Source: Polytrichum commune (lineage: Eukaryota; Streptophyta; Polytrichopsida; Polytrichales; Polytrichaceae). From it: 64,000 bases of DNA. The stretch is from NCBI GenBank assembly GCA_950295325.1, contig OX485806.1, forward strand, positions 26,784,001 to 26,848,000, given 5' to 3'. Positions 1 through 12,679 of the stretch are shown one piece after another (the stretch's first letter is position 1; every line of letters begins with the position of its first letter). The notes under the pieces were generated by a model. That model was given only the letters and a program-made list of their open reading frames with translations, searched no databases and was not told the DNA's origin. The position numbers and the translations under genes were made by a program.

Positions 1-965
1 AGATGTGTCAGTTCCACCACTAAATCCTTCTACACATATCATGAGCGTTCGCTCATCCAAGAGAAAAGAGGATAATATCACTTCTTCGTATAATGTTTCA
101 TCCATGGAGGCACAACATCATCCATGGTTTTCAATTTTCATCCATGAAGTGATCAGTCATGACTCATAACCAACTTGAATAGGTGGGAGCAGCGAGTCAT
201 CCATGTCTAGTCCTCTTGTTGGCAATCCAACCTGTAAGCAATTGGTCATCCAGTAGTTCTAAGGACTATCAAAACTCGTCGCAATGTTTCATCCACGGAG
301 GCACAATCTCTACCACAATTCGTAGATTTTGTCCATGAGCTAATCAGCTACGATTGATAACCAACTGAAATAGGTGGGTGACTTGCCACTCCCGCAACTC
401 GTCGTCCTCTCTAGTCCTCTTGTTGATTACCTAGTTCATCAATGATTGCTCGACATCCAAAAGCAAAACAACTACTAGACCTCACCAACTGTTTCATCCA
501 TGGAGCCACAATATCATTCATAATTCTCAAATGCTATTCACGAGCTGATCGGTTATGGCTAGTAACCAACTTCGGGTAGGTGGATGACTGCTCCCTTGCT
601 CGTCGCCATCCACTCTAGTTCTCTCGTTAGTTATCTAGTCCGTATAAGAATCGATGCCTGAGAGCTCTAAGACTTGTGACAGTGGTACAAGGTGCTTCTA
701 AACATCCACTAGACCTCATCGGAATGTTTCATCCATGGAGGCACAATATCATTCATAATTCTCATATTCTATTCATGAGCTGATCGGCTATGACTAGTAA
801 CCATCTTCAAGTAGGTGGATGACTCGCTGCTCCCCTGCTCGCCATCCACTGTAGTCCTCTCGTCGGTTATCTAGTCCGTATGAGAATTGATGCCTGAGGG
901 CTCTAAGGCTTGTGACAGTGGTGGTGCTTCCTTCCCTCCTGCACAAGCGTCTTGCCCACGCGTAT
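1..965. repeat. Diverged tandem repeat, about 200 bp unit, four copies
   Basis: A block beginning TTTCATCCATGGAGGCACAA recurs at about 96, 286, 491 and 727. Each copy is followed by a 'gagctgatcggctatgac'-like stretch, 'gtaaccaacttc', 'aggtggatgactc' and a 'tagtcctctcgt' segment. Spacing varies from about 190 to 235 bp, so the copies have gained small indels. No coding potential is shared by the copies. A related block in the opposite orientation lies at about 59.26-59.58 kb, so this is a dispersed family and not a local duplication only. The left edge of the window cuts the array. Confidence 0.8.
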
Positions 966-2465
966 ATGGGAGCAGCAGCGGTATAAGTTATTAGTCTGTG
1001 CATAGAATCCCACTTGCAAACTCGGCCTTCACCATGAATACCTTACTGACACAGCAGCAGGAGCAGCAGGAACATGATCACCAAGAGCAGGCAGCATGCG
1101 GCCAGCTGGGCCCTTTTGGTACCATATTCTATCTTTCCTCAGAATACCGGTGGCCGGCCTCCAACTGCCCAACAGTATATTATTGAAATTAGCAACAATT
1201 TCCATCATACGATCCTCGTTCTACGCTACTTCTATCTGTTCCAATTCCCACTTGGGTGTACAGTACATCAAGCACTCACCTCAGGGGTTCTTAAATCAGG
1301 TTTCTTTAGTTTTTGAGAGACTTAGCCGAGAGTAGCAATTAGGTTCTTTGTTTGTGCCACAAGTTTGCTCTAAGCGTACTTTACTTCTGTTCCACTTCCA
1401 AGGTTTCTTGGAATATCAAGTGACCTAATCGGGGACTAGTTGATCATAAGTAGGAGTTTTGTGATCTGCCTTCTTGGGGTTGTCTGGTTCCACCACACGA
1501 GTGCCCATGAGAGTTGCTCCTTTCTTTTTCAGGTCCGGTTTTTGCTATCAAATAAAGTGTTCCACTCGTCAAATAGTCGAACAAACCCACAATTACATCA
1601 TTTCATGGGGTAGAATACTCGATTCTAGATTTCTTTTGATGTATCTAATGAATTGACGATTTGTCACGTCGACAAGGAAACCCATCTTGTTTGGAAAGAG
1701 GTCATTGGCAAGAGAAGGTTTGTGGCCCGATCGTGGGCATTTACAACTCCACACACAATTTGGCTAGTGGATATGTCCACTATTGTCTCATCCAATTAAT
1801 AATAGTGATCATCCTAAGTGTCATTTCAAATTTTGTAATCGTAGTTGACACGCAAAAGTTAAAAGAAGTCAAGTATAAGATTCTCTTTCTCTTTAAGTAA
1901 TCATATTGGCCTTCCCAATAGTGTCAACTATCGAATCTAGAACACTTGATACAATGTAAGCACAAAATCTTGTATCATTGTAACACGTGTCTTTTTAGTG
2001 TTAGTTCTTAGCTAGAAGCCTTGTCATATACCCATCCAACCTTTTCAAGTCCCAATGACCTTGCATCTTTTTTTGACAATGAAATAAACTTGTTTCGTTT
2101 GTGCTTTATATACATATATAGATGTCCGATCAAGTCGAGTGAATTCTCAAGGCCCACATACATACCTTACGGAAGTTATCAGAGCCCCATAGCCATCACG
2201 AACTGAGTCAATTATCTGGCTCATACAAATTAGCTCTGTTGTGTTGCGTACACATTGAACTGGCCCGTTGGTCCGTGCAGCACGGCAGCAGGTTCAGCAA
2301 CTGCATCGATATGCATCGGAAAGTAAAGTAATATCCGACACTGCAACCCAGCCAACATCAGCAGTGGCTACACAACTTGCTCCTGTACGTCAGAGAAAAC
2401 TAAACCATTCCACACTGCAGACGTGTGAAGGACCAGGACCAGCTGCACTCCTAGGTAGATTGTGC
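966..2465. other. Intergenic, nothing recognised
   Basis: Only short unsupported reading frames occur here, with no conserved motif, splice pattern or repeat visible to me. Confidence 0.5.
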
Positions 2466-3418
2466 TAAATCCCACGTATTAAGCAGTGAGGATAGAAAGT
2501 ACTATTATATGATCTCAAAGGTATGAAATGATTCTCACTGGTGATCGACAAAGGATTCTAACGTCTCAAAGTATCACTTAATTGAATTCCATGTGTAAAG
2601 GTTATAAGAGTTCAAAGTTTTATTGATAAATCCCACGTATATGTTAAGCAGTGAGGATAGACAGTATAATTCAATCTCAAAGGTATTAAATGATTCTCAT
2701 TGGTGATCGACAAAGGATTCCAACGTCTTAAAGCATCACTTATTTGAACTCCATGTGTAGAAGTTATAAGAGTTCAAAGTTTTATTGATAAATTTCACGT
2801 ATTAAGCAGTGAGGATAGAAAGTATTATTAAATCTAAAAGGTATTAAATGATTTTCATTGATGATCGACTAAGGATTCCAACGCATCAAATTATGACTTA
2901 CTTGAACTCCATGTGTAAAAGTTACAAAAGTTCAAGGTTTTATTGATAAATCTCATGTATTAAGTAGTGAGGATAGAATGTGCTATTATATCTCAAAGGT
3001 ATTAAATGGCTCTCATTGGTGATTGACAAAGGATTCCAACGTCTCAAAGTATCACTTATTTGAACTCCATGTGTAAAGGTTATAAGAGTTCAAAGTTTTA
3101 TTGATAAATCCCACGTATTGAGCAATGAGGATAGAAAGTACTATTATATCTCAAAGGTATTAAATGGATCTCATTGGTGATTGACAAAGGATTCCAACGT
3201 CTCAAAGTATGACTTATTTGAACTCCATGTGTAAGAGTTATAAGAGTTCACAGTTTTATTGATTAATCCCACATATTAAGCAATAAGGATAGAAAGTACT
3301 ATTAAATCTCAAAGGTATTAAATGGTTCTCATTGGTGATTGACAAAGGATTCCAACACATCAAAGTATGACTTATTCGAACTCCATGTGTAAAAGTTATA
3401 AGAGTTCAAAGTTCTACT
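2466..3418. repeat. Tandem repeat, about 159 bp unit, six copies
   Basis: The start of the unit (AAATCCCACGTATTAAGCAG or a close variant) appears at about 2466, 2628, 2789, 2948, 3106 and 3265. Each unit then carries 'gaggatagaaagtactatta', 'atctcaaaggtattaaatg', 'gacaaaggattccaacg' and ends with 'gagttcaaagttttattgat'. Spacing is regular (158-162 bp) and divergence is low, which indicates a young local satellite array. No gene or promoter is apparent inside. Confidence 0.9.
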
Positions 3419-5047
3419 TATGGATGAACGGAAAGCGATATGGTAGCTTGATTTTCAGGTGGTGGGCATTCTCATAATCAACGCATGTACTTGTTGTGCA
3501 AGATTTTAGGGTGTTGTTTTTAGCACCATCTGAAGTATGTGAGCCTTAATAGTTATGTGGTGAGTGGTCACTCTTGTCAATCGGATGCCTATACCTATTT
3601 AAGTGAATTATGCAAGGCTTGTTGTTACGAACACACACAAAGCTTACAATGAAATTGGACTATTTGTTCAAAATAAAGGCAATATTCTAGGGTTTGATGG
3701 TATCTAATGGTTAACACAATTGGGAGGGACTAGTCATTGCTCAAAGAAGAAGAGAATCTTCACTTTGACCTTGTATAACTTTTGCATCTACTCCAATTCT
3801 AAACTTGAAATGACAACCTTTGTGGTTCGCAATTGCTAACCCAATGAGTTGGAAGTGCCCACCAAGGGGCCACACACTTACCTAACTTATTGCCTGAGTC
3901 GAATTTGAAATGGGTGTGCATGGTATTAGTAGGGACATACGTAAGCTAGACTCACTTTTATTTAATTATTTAATTATTCATATGAGACCAATAGTAACAA
4001 TATTTATTTCATATTCATATTACATGCAAGGACATTGGGTTTTGAAGCTGAGAAAGAAGCGACTTTGTAGAGTGCACATGGTGGAACCAAATAACCCCAA
4101 GATAAATGACAAGATTCCTAAGCACGACGAGAACATGATCAACTAAGCCAACATCAAGTAGTTTAATGTTCCAATGACTCTTGAACTTTGACTAGTGATA
4201 CAAAAGGATGTTAGCTCCTCACAATGTGTCAAAGTTTTGAAGAATCTACTTAGCTATGTTAAAAGGTGTTTCTTCATATAGTAGCAAAAGTAGGGTCTCA
4301 TTTACACATAAATTTTCACTAAAAGTGCACAATCTCCATAAACCGGCTTGTGTATGGTTCCTAGGAGATGTCATGGTTTGTGGGCCAAGGCTAGATGCTC
4401 AACTCATTGAGTTGGGGCCCTACCACTATTACCAAGGTAAAGGGAGTATAATAAACACATGAACCTGTTGGTTTATGAGTAATGCACTAATTTCGGGACC
4501 CTTACACCATTCCAGGGTCAATTCATCCAAAAAAACGAAGCATGTATGCTATAATATAGTGGATTATGTTTTCACCTTGGGTAATAGTATTAGGGTCAAC
4601 AACAATACCATCAGTCTCATAATTATAACATAATTACATGTCGCTACACAAGTTATCCCATTTAGTGATTCAATTTCTTGTTGCTAGGAGATGCCTCATG
4701 AGTGAGTTGCAACACAAAAACAAAACAAACAAACAAAAAAACTCTTTGAGCTCACCATAACAAACTTTGTCCTCTACAAACACCTTAGAGCACGCACTAA
4801 TTATCTTGAAATGTATGGTAAATGAGCATGTATTCATGAATTTAGTATCACTCAATAACAAATTCAACCCTCATTAATTTTGAGAATAGACAAATTAGTG
4901 TTTGTTTCGGGAATTAGTATCACACACACTACATGGAATAAACAATGTAGTGAGACTTTCAATATAGCTAACTGGTAGGCCACATGTGCTAAGGGCAAGA
5001 AAGAAACCTTAAAAAGGCTTGCCTACCGGTCCATCCATTAACTTAGT
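3419..5047. other. Intergenic, nothing recognised
   Basis: AT-rich DNA with no supported gene. Short frames of under 80 codons show no family signature. Confidence 0.5.
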
Positions 5048-5273
5048 ACTACACCGTTAATGATCTTTAGTGTCACTTACTATTTGGACTTACATTGTGC
5101 TATAACATTTTATTATAGGCTTGATTTCATACCAACAAAGGTCAAAATTGGTTGTTTGGACACTATAGAACATAAACATCTCTACTTTAAAAAAACTTAC
5201 TTTAATAAGAAAATGTTATAGGAATGCGTAACTCCAAATAGTAAGTGAGACTAAATACCATAAATAGTGTAGT
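5048..5273. mobile_element. MITE with about 64 bp terminal inverted repeats
   Basis: The left end starts ACTACACCGTTAATG and contains CACTTACTATTTGGA and CTATAACATTTT. The right end, read on the minus strand, starts ACTACACTATTTATGG and contains CACTTACTATTTGGA and CCTATAACATTTT in the same order. The two arms are clearly homologous over about 64 bases, with a loop of about 100 bases between them. There is no coding capacity, so it is a non-autonomous DNA transposon or foldback element. I could not define a clean target-site duplication; a TA target with one changed copy is possible. Superfamily not assigned. Confidence 0.75.
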
Positions 5274-6214
5274 TTCATAGCTTTCTATATACATATTTTT
5301 GTATTGTTTTGTAGACTTTTATAAAAATGGTCTCCATGTAAAAATATCTTTGTTTTAGTGAAATTGAGAAGATCCAATATTTGCAAAGTTGACGTCCCAA
5401 ATTCTGGCAAGTGATGGAAATTTTCTTTTCTTCTTAGAATTGGATGACATGATGGATGAGGATTTTTTTTAAATATTTTTGTACATATTTAGAATATGTT
5501 ATATGTGAGAATTTGAGTTTTTAATTTTGGAGTTCATATGCCTATTCTAGAGGTGGTCAAAATTCCCATGACTAGATGATGAATGTCTCTCAAATGACCT
5601 TCAATGTTAATTTTGAAATGTTTTAGGTTCGAGTGTTGCCCAAACTATTAAGGATGGTTGATTTTTGCAATGGGCAACACCTTGGGCTTCAATATTTGCT
5701 ACCTCCTTCAAGTCTTAGTGACCTTCTATGAGCTTCAAAATAGTTTTGGAGCATCATTCTCCTTCTTCAAATACAAACAAAATCAAATGAGATATGCACT
5801 TATATATTCTTTTAGCATTGAAGAATCCCATGATGAGTATGTGTGTGTGTGTTTTTTTTTGGGGGGGGGGGAGCGGAAAAAGACATGACATTGCTCCACA
5901 ATAGCTTCTCTTCTTTTGAGAGAGAGCATGTGGGGCTCTCACAAGTAACAAATTGTGGGTTAAAACGAACAATCATAAAGGCTAATCTAGAATCTACACG
6001 CTCAACCAGATGATGTAAGAAGTGTTCAACAAAAGATGAACAACAACCTCGTTCAAGTTCAACATTAAAAGTTGTAGTCTTTCTCACTTAACAACCCAAC
6101 ATTAAAAGACCTACACCCTTTCCCCCTAAGTGATGGTTAAAGGCCCATTTTGACAGTCACCTTTGTTGATTTCCATAGGGTACATATGACCTCTTTTGCT
6201 TTCAACCCAAACTA
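5274..6214. other. Intergenic with GT/T/G simple repeat
   Basis: A simple-sequence tract of GT repeats running into poly-T and then poly-G lies at about 5838-5871. No gene is seen around it. Confidence 0.6.
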
Positions 6215-6715
6215 GGGGCCACTTCACACACAAGACTGAGAGCATGTGACCATCGCATTTCAAGCACTCTCACTTGTGGAATAGGCAAAGCTCACTTCAC
6301 ACTACACTCGAGGGACCAACAGAGTAAGCAAATACAAGATGGATGTAAAGTCTACATTGGATTCCTACATGACATCAAAGGGATCATGTTCCATGGTCAC
6401 TTGGATTCTTCTCAAAAACCACCTATGAGAGGCAGGCCTAACACAAAACCGGAAGACCAGTGCACTCCAAAATCTCACTACCTATGATTTATTATATTCT
6501 ATCATGTGTGAGGACCCCACATGAATAATAATAAAATCCTCATTGAAATAGCATTTGGTTGAGGACCTTGTCACACATGACTTCACACTACACTTGAGAG
6601 TCCGTGACCACACTACATGATTTCGGAAGCTTTCTAGGGACACCATTTGGACACTTCATTTCAGCTCTCCCAATCCCATCGTCACGGCTCTTGGCTCGTG
6701 TGTGAAGTTGGCCTT
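6215..6715. mobile_element. Inverted-end element, copy 1 (about 500 bp)
   Basis: The left end reads GGGGCCACTTCACACAC followed by a 'gactgagagc' and 'tgaccatcgc' stretch. The right end, on the minus strand, reads GGCCAACTTCACACAC followed by 'gagccaagagc' and 'gtgacgatggg'. These are terminal inverted repeats of about 40 bp. The interior has no coding capacity. A second, inverted copy lies at about 34.06-34.47 kb, which shows that this is a dispersed family. Superfamily unknown; non-autonomous DNA transposon is the simplest reading. Confidence 0.7.
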
Positions 6716-8095
6716 AAGCAAAGCGTTTAGGGAAGTCGCTTGAAGGCCCCGCTTGCCTCACGCTGCAAGTGGCAGCCATGAATGAATTGCAAGCGCATTT
6801 GTGGGAGTTAAAAGGAATGGCAGGCTATCTGCCACACTGGAGTCTGGCATTCAATAATATTACTGTGGCGAGCAACAAGCAATTGATGAATGGATCGATA
6901 TGGTAATTACTTACACGATATCACCATCATCATTCTTTGTTTTTTATTCGCTAAGTTTGAAAATTTATCCACCGTCAGGATCGCTACTAAGTATCCAGTG
7001 CTCATTGAATCCACCATTATACAACGAACCCTGTAAGAAGCTCTTATTGGCAGTCGGGCGGCTGAGCCTGTGCCATTTCCATCACTCAATACAGGGGGAA
7101 GCTGCAAAGTTACCATGACGTGCATGATCACCTAACTTAGGATCATTTGGAAAATGTCAAAGTCCTCATCTTCATACAAAGCGCTCTGGTGATGACTTTG
7201 TTAAGCTATGGTAGACATGACATGTGTAATCCGGACACCTTTCTCTCTGCACCTACTTCTTGTGGGATATGAAATACGCAATTAATTGCGAGATGGTATT
7301 TGCGAATCTAAATCGTGCCAGTAGGTAGCCATTTGTCTCGTGAGTTTTGGAGCTCGTATGAACATCTTATTCATTATAGAAGTGAAGATTCTCATGCTCA
7401 TTAAGTGGTCATGTAAGTCCTCTCAAATATGTTGACTGTTGAGTCTAGAATGTAGACTGTGAGAGTTTGAGCATGTACGTAGTCCAATGTCTTTAAAACA
7501 TATGTCTTCTTTTTTTGTTAGATTCACATCCACCCACATACCATTCAAACATAGGTGTCCACGTTGATGATGTGTTGGAATCAGGCACATCTACATTTTA
7601 ACTTTGGTCATAACCATCCTAACTAGACAACAATTGTGGAAATTATATTATTCACAACAAATCGAGATTTATGGAATTTTTATGTATAGAAAAGTTAACA
7701 AGGGGATTTGGTGGGGGGAAAAACCCAAAAAAATATTTAAACTTATTTTTAAATTGAATTAGATATTTGAATCTTAGATTCCACACTTCCCACGTAAGAC
7801 AGTAGTAGGACTCCCTCCACATTAAGAACCTTATGTGCCTAAAGCTATCTTTCAGAAATGGCGTGGAATGTTGATCCCTAGCCTACATTACAGTGGGGTG
7901 ATGTTTAGGATTAAGAAAGGAGTGAAAAAGGTAAGTGCATTCATCAACCTTTGGCACATAGCCGTGATGGTCGACTCTTGGAGGGATAGATTTATTGCAA
8001 AGGTTGATGACAAATGTCACATGTGTTATGATGCACCCCTCCATGCCCCTACATATTCAATTAAACCTCGCCCTCCTCCCCCAATACCAACCTAA
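6716..8095. other. Intergenic, nothing recognised
   Basis: No gene, clear repeat or structured motif was found in this stretch. Confidence 0.5.
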
Positions 8096-8172
8096 TTTGG
8101 CCTAGCCCACAACCTACCCCTCTCCCATGCTACCTCTATTAGACAACACCACCTGCAACCCCTTGGGATGCC

Positions 8173-8206
<34 letters not shown>

Positions 8207-10120
8207 TGTTAACCTTGACTCCCAAGCCTACATAATCAACGCCATCCGTGGCACCCGAATAGATTGTAAACCGTACTCCAATGGAACACCCAAATCCAAA
8301 CACATGAACCTATGCCATTGGCAAGGCTATCATGACTCGGATGGCACCTAGGAGCCAAAAGAAAACCTCTTTGACAACCATGAAGATTTTGACGTTGCCT
8401 ACAACAGACTTCTCCTCCCCAAACACTACACCCAAGTCACCCACAAACATCTACACAAAATACACCACAAACACAAACCAGAGCCACCCCATGTGTAGGA
8501 AACCCCTATACCTCCCAAATACCCACAATAACACTACAAAATGTAACCTCAACACGGATTTACACAACATAGTCCCCATCCTCCAAATGTTTGCCTTCAT
8601 AGCCTGCCTCCACACATCCACCAATTCCACTTGAGCCATGAGTACTCCATCACACACATCCAATGGTTATGGAACCAATAAAAACAGAACCACAACTCTT
8701 CACTCCTTCCAACATTGGACGTCCCCTCCCCATGATTTCATAAATGAATTAGCATGGCTCACCCAAAGAAACTTAACATACCTACCCCACTACACTCAAA
8801 CATGCCCTTACACACAACACCCTACCCCCATCCATACTCGCATTCCTCTTTGACTCAATCTCACTCACACACTCATACTATTATAGCCCGTTTACATGCG
8901 GCTTGGAACTCCACAACTACCATTCCCCTCACGCATGAGACATAATCTTCACACCCATGGCAAAACCTACTCCATTCAATGGGGGTAAAATAATAATAAT
9001 AATGATAATTTAAAAATATCCGGTCTACCCACCGAACTCACAAATAGCCGTAGAAGCACTACATTGAGCTAGAATGGCAACTCACATAAGCCCTGAGACC
9101 TTTACCATCCTCATCCTACCACACAAAGATTGGCATAATAAAAGACAACCCCTCATCGGCCCTCACCCCAAGACCCAAGTATTTGCCCACCACACACACC
9201 CTCAAATACTCCCCCCAAACATGATTCCCAACCTACCTTGCTAGAACCAAACCCAAAATCGTCACCATCCTATGCATACACCAATTTTGGACACCCTCCA
9301 TCATCCCCATCTTTGTAGAACGATTCCAATACTACCTTGAAGTTGCTCTACACCTAACTAGACTTCCCCTCACATAATACCCCAACCCACTAGCTACACC
9401 CACCAAGGCCACGTTATCCAAGAAACATACCCACCTCCTTCCTACTACTTTGACTACCCACCCTCCCCCTACTCCTCCCAAATTCATTCTACACACGACC
9501 ATAAATAAAATACCCCACCACACATACCTTCTACACCAATGGTTCCTTCAACACCCCCCCACCCCCCACCCCCCACCCCCCACCCCCCACACACATACAC
9601 CTTGCACATGAGACAAGGGCGTTGCAGGTTTAGGATTCTACCACCCCACTGGCACCATCCAATATGCCTATAGACTTCCTAGACACCAAAATATCCTATG
9701 GGATGAACTAACAACTATCCTTGTAGCCCTCCACTTCAACAAAGACAACACAACCCACTCATATATCCTCACAAACAACCTCAACTCCAACTACCTTATT
9801 CATAACCACCTCCGCCAACCCTCCTTCCAATATAGCCATCCCGACAAACTACTCATACAAACTATAACCTGACAACTAGCGCAACACACTACCCTCCTCA
9901 CCCTCCTAAAATTCTGCACACACTGTAAATGCCTTGTAACACATCCATTGATAAACTTGCCAAATTCGGAGCCAACAAACCTCCACCATGCTCAACTCCC
10001 CTAACACATACCACCCCATTTTTGGCACTCCAAAAAGACTTACATAACACCCCGGCCCTCAAACCCTACATACATAAGGAATACATCCACTAGCTCACGT
10101 CCACAGTACTACCCCAATAC
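8096..10120 (+). mobile_element. Decayed LINE with RNase H remnant
   Basis: The plus strand is strikingly rich in C and A and almost free of G for two kilobases, unlike its flanks. From about 9618 it reads GVAGLGFYHPTGTIQYAYRL. A WDELTTILVAL stretch follows near 9699, matching the second acidic helix of the LINE-type RNase H domain. 'ILTNNLNSNYLIHNHL' follows, in the place of the usual 'TDSL' segment (the Asp is lost), and IDKLAKFGANK near 9949 resembles the C-terminal RNase H 'AD.LAK.GA' motif. Upstream at about 9100-9200 is 'LILPHKDWHNKRQPLIG', which I read as part of the polyprotein. Multiple stops show it is dead. It contains a CA microsatellite (8174-8205) and C-rich simple repeats (about 9555-9592 and 10164-10178). 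Confidence 0.65.
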
Positions 10121-12679
10121 CCTTACGTACTAAAATGGCTCAACAACCTATTAGTCCAACCGCACCCCCCCCCCCCCCAAAGATCTCCAACTACTTTTGG
10201 TCCACACCCCAATGCACATATACACATATTACATAAAGCCTCAAGCTGCGATACGTTCAATACATGGGCAACCAAAGAAAACAAAGCATTTAGAGTGGTA
10301 ATTTTAAACATATGATTTGTGAAGCTTCATGGAAATGGTATCTTGAAGAACATTGGATAGTTGTTCAAGGATTTCATCTTCCATCCACTCTAATTTTCAT
10401 CATAGAAAGCTTAATGTGGTCCACAATATTTTTCATCCACATGAATTACATATTTTAGTGTAGTTGGCCGGGGTTGACTGGGTTTCTTATACATTCATAG
10501 AGGTTCTTGTCATTGGGATTGGGTTTGACAAAGTTCAACATTAGTGTGTATTATATACATAAAGTGCTCAAGGTTATCTTGATGTAAGGTTTAGGCATCT
10601 ATAACCAATAAAATAAGAGATTTTGCAATTTTTTAAGAGGAGTAATAGCAGGGAATTACTTTTCTTTCAAAGAGAAACATATTATAAGGAGAACGCTAAT
10701 TTGTTTTTAAAAATCATGAATGTGGAAACTGCTACATATTTCGAAATGGTAAAGTTTAGGGTAACACACAATCGATCTATAGGTTAACTCCTAACCACTC
10801 ATATGAATGCTAACACTTGGCTATATCAGTTGTCAAAACGCTTATGAGGATAATCAATCACAAACCGCCACCACATAAACCTTACCTCCGTTCACCTAAA
10901 AATATATAGATCTCATCCATGTCAACATTACATGACCCTAATGAAGGGTTAAAAGGACCTGGTTGACTATGGATGCCTTGACCTTAATTGAAGGTTTGGG
11001 TTCAAATACACAACATGGGCATTCTTGGAAGCAAATACATACTTATCATAAAGATCATCAATGTCATGTATGACTGCATTTTTTTTCTCCTTGACATACG
11101 ACACATTCCTAAATAAAGCTTCAAACCCATAAACTTTCAGAAATAAATTAAAATATAAAAACTACAGACATTAGTTGTGCATAATAAGTTGAGCTCCTCA
11201 ATATTTAAAGCATTGTTATATGCTCTGTGAGCCTGATGGGGACAGGTTTCAATTCAAGACAAAAACAATTTACAAGCAAATGCTGTCAAATTTTCTTGGA
11301 ATCATTCATGCTTGTCATGTTTCCATCATGATTGATTGAACCATGATTGTTTTCTCAGTGATGATTGATTGAAGCATCATTGTCATGATTGATTGCCTTG
11401 GAGCCCAATCGACTTATGATTGTCGCATTGCAATTGCCTTCTGATCTGTCATTTAACATGAGAATATGTAATATAAAATGATTCTCCTCTCTCTCCCTCT
11501 CTCTCCTAATAAGTTTGTTGGGCTGCGCTGATTGTCCATCTGCTTATTGTCTGATATGGTATAGGTTAGAATAGATTCATAAAACCCACATTTGACTTAG
11601 TTTGTAACACTATTATAAGATTTGGGTGATGGACTTATATGAGACAACCACTTTGGGTGAGCTGGCTTTCCAAGAAAAGCCAACTATAAGCTTTACTTCT
11701 TCTTGCAAATAAAGAGGTGCTCTCTGTTCTAATAAGTTCATCTTATTCACATATCTACTGAATACACATACATCAGCTACGCTCGGATGTATACAGAAAA
11801 TAGTGATACAAATAAGTTCAGTTTTAGTAGTGTGAACCTCTAGAAGTGCGAACCGGTAATAAAAGCATTGAAGGCAGTGCTTAGTAGTGATGCCAAGATT
11901 TTCAATCTAGATGAAATTAGGGTTGCAGAGTTATCAGATGTCAAAGGCCATTTAGTGATTTTGACAGACTGGTGCTCTGCAACTTTGCCAAGAAGATCAA
12001 ACAATCGACAATTTTAAGCTTAGGAAAACACCAAGAATGTGTCCAAACCTCTCACAGCTGCCACAAAACATGACGTGTAATCCTGAGCATCCTTGTAAGT
12101 CAAGAATAATATAGTGCATGTTGCGTGTGAAAATGAATGCGTGTGAAAATGAATGCGTGTGAAAATGAATGCGCATGAAACCAACTTGAAGATTTTAGAG
12201 CTTCCAGAAACATTTTCACTAATTACCAAGTTCATTTCCTAATTCAACAAATTTGCCTGCTCTCCTTTGCAAATCCAAGGCAGGACGACCACACAATAGA
12301 ACTGCCACACCTTGAATTGCTGCAATTCTCAAAATGCTTGTGGGATACGACTGCAGTATTCTAATGGGCATTGAGCCTCAATGCTCTAGGTGCTAATATG
12401 TACAAGGGATAAATGGAGAGTAATCTATGAGAAAAGAAACCTACCAGTTTCTCTGTGCGTGTTTGCGCCTACAATCATGTGACAATATCATACATGACAA
12501 TTTTAAATACCTGTTTTGGAAATCTTGCTGGAGGCAGCTGGTTCGTCACCGCCCCAGAGTGTCTACTTGCCTTTCTTATAATCATGATAACCTTGAATCC
12601 TTTGCAGATCCTCCAATGTAGATCACTGTAAGGTGTCTTTGTAATCTCACAGCTGGCTGGCTGGCTGCTGATTGCCAGG
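10121..12679. other. Intergenic and VPS20 3' flank
   Basis: AT-rich DNA with no supported gene. A 16 bp unit (TGAAAATGAATGCGTG) is repeated about three and a half times at 12,123-12,180. A CT-rich tract lies near 11,487-11,507. The part closest to 12,680 presumably holds the VPS20 3' untranslated region, but I cannot place the poly(A) site. Confidence 0.5.
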
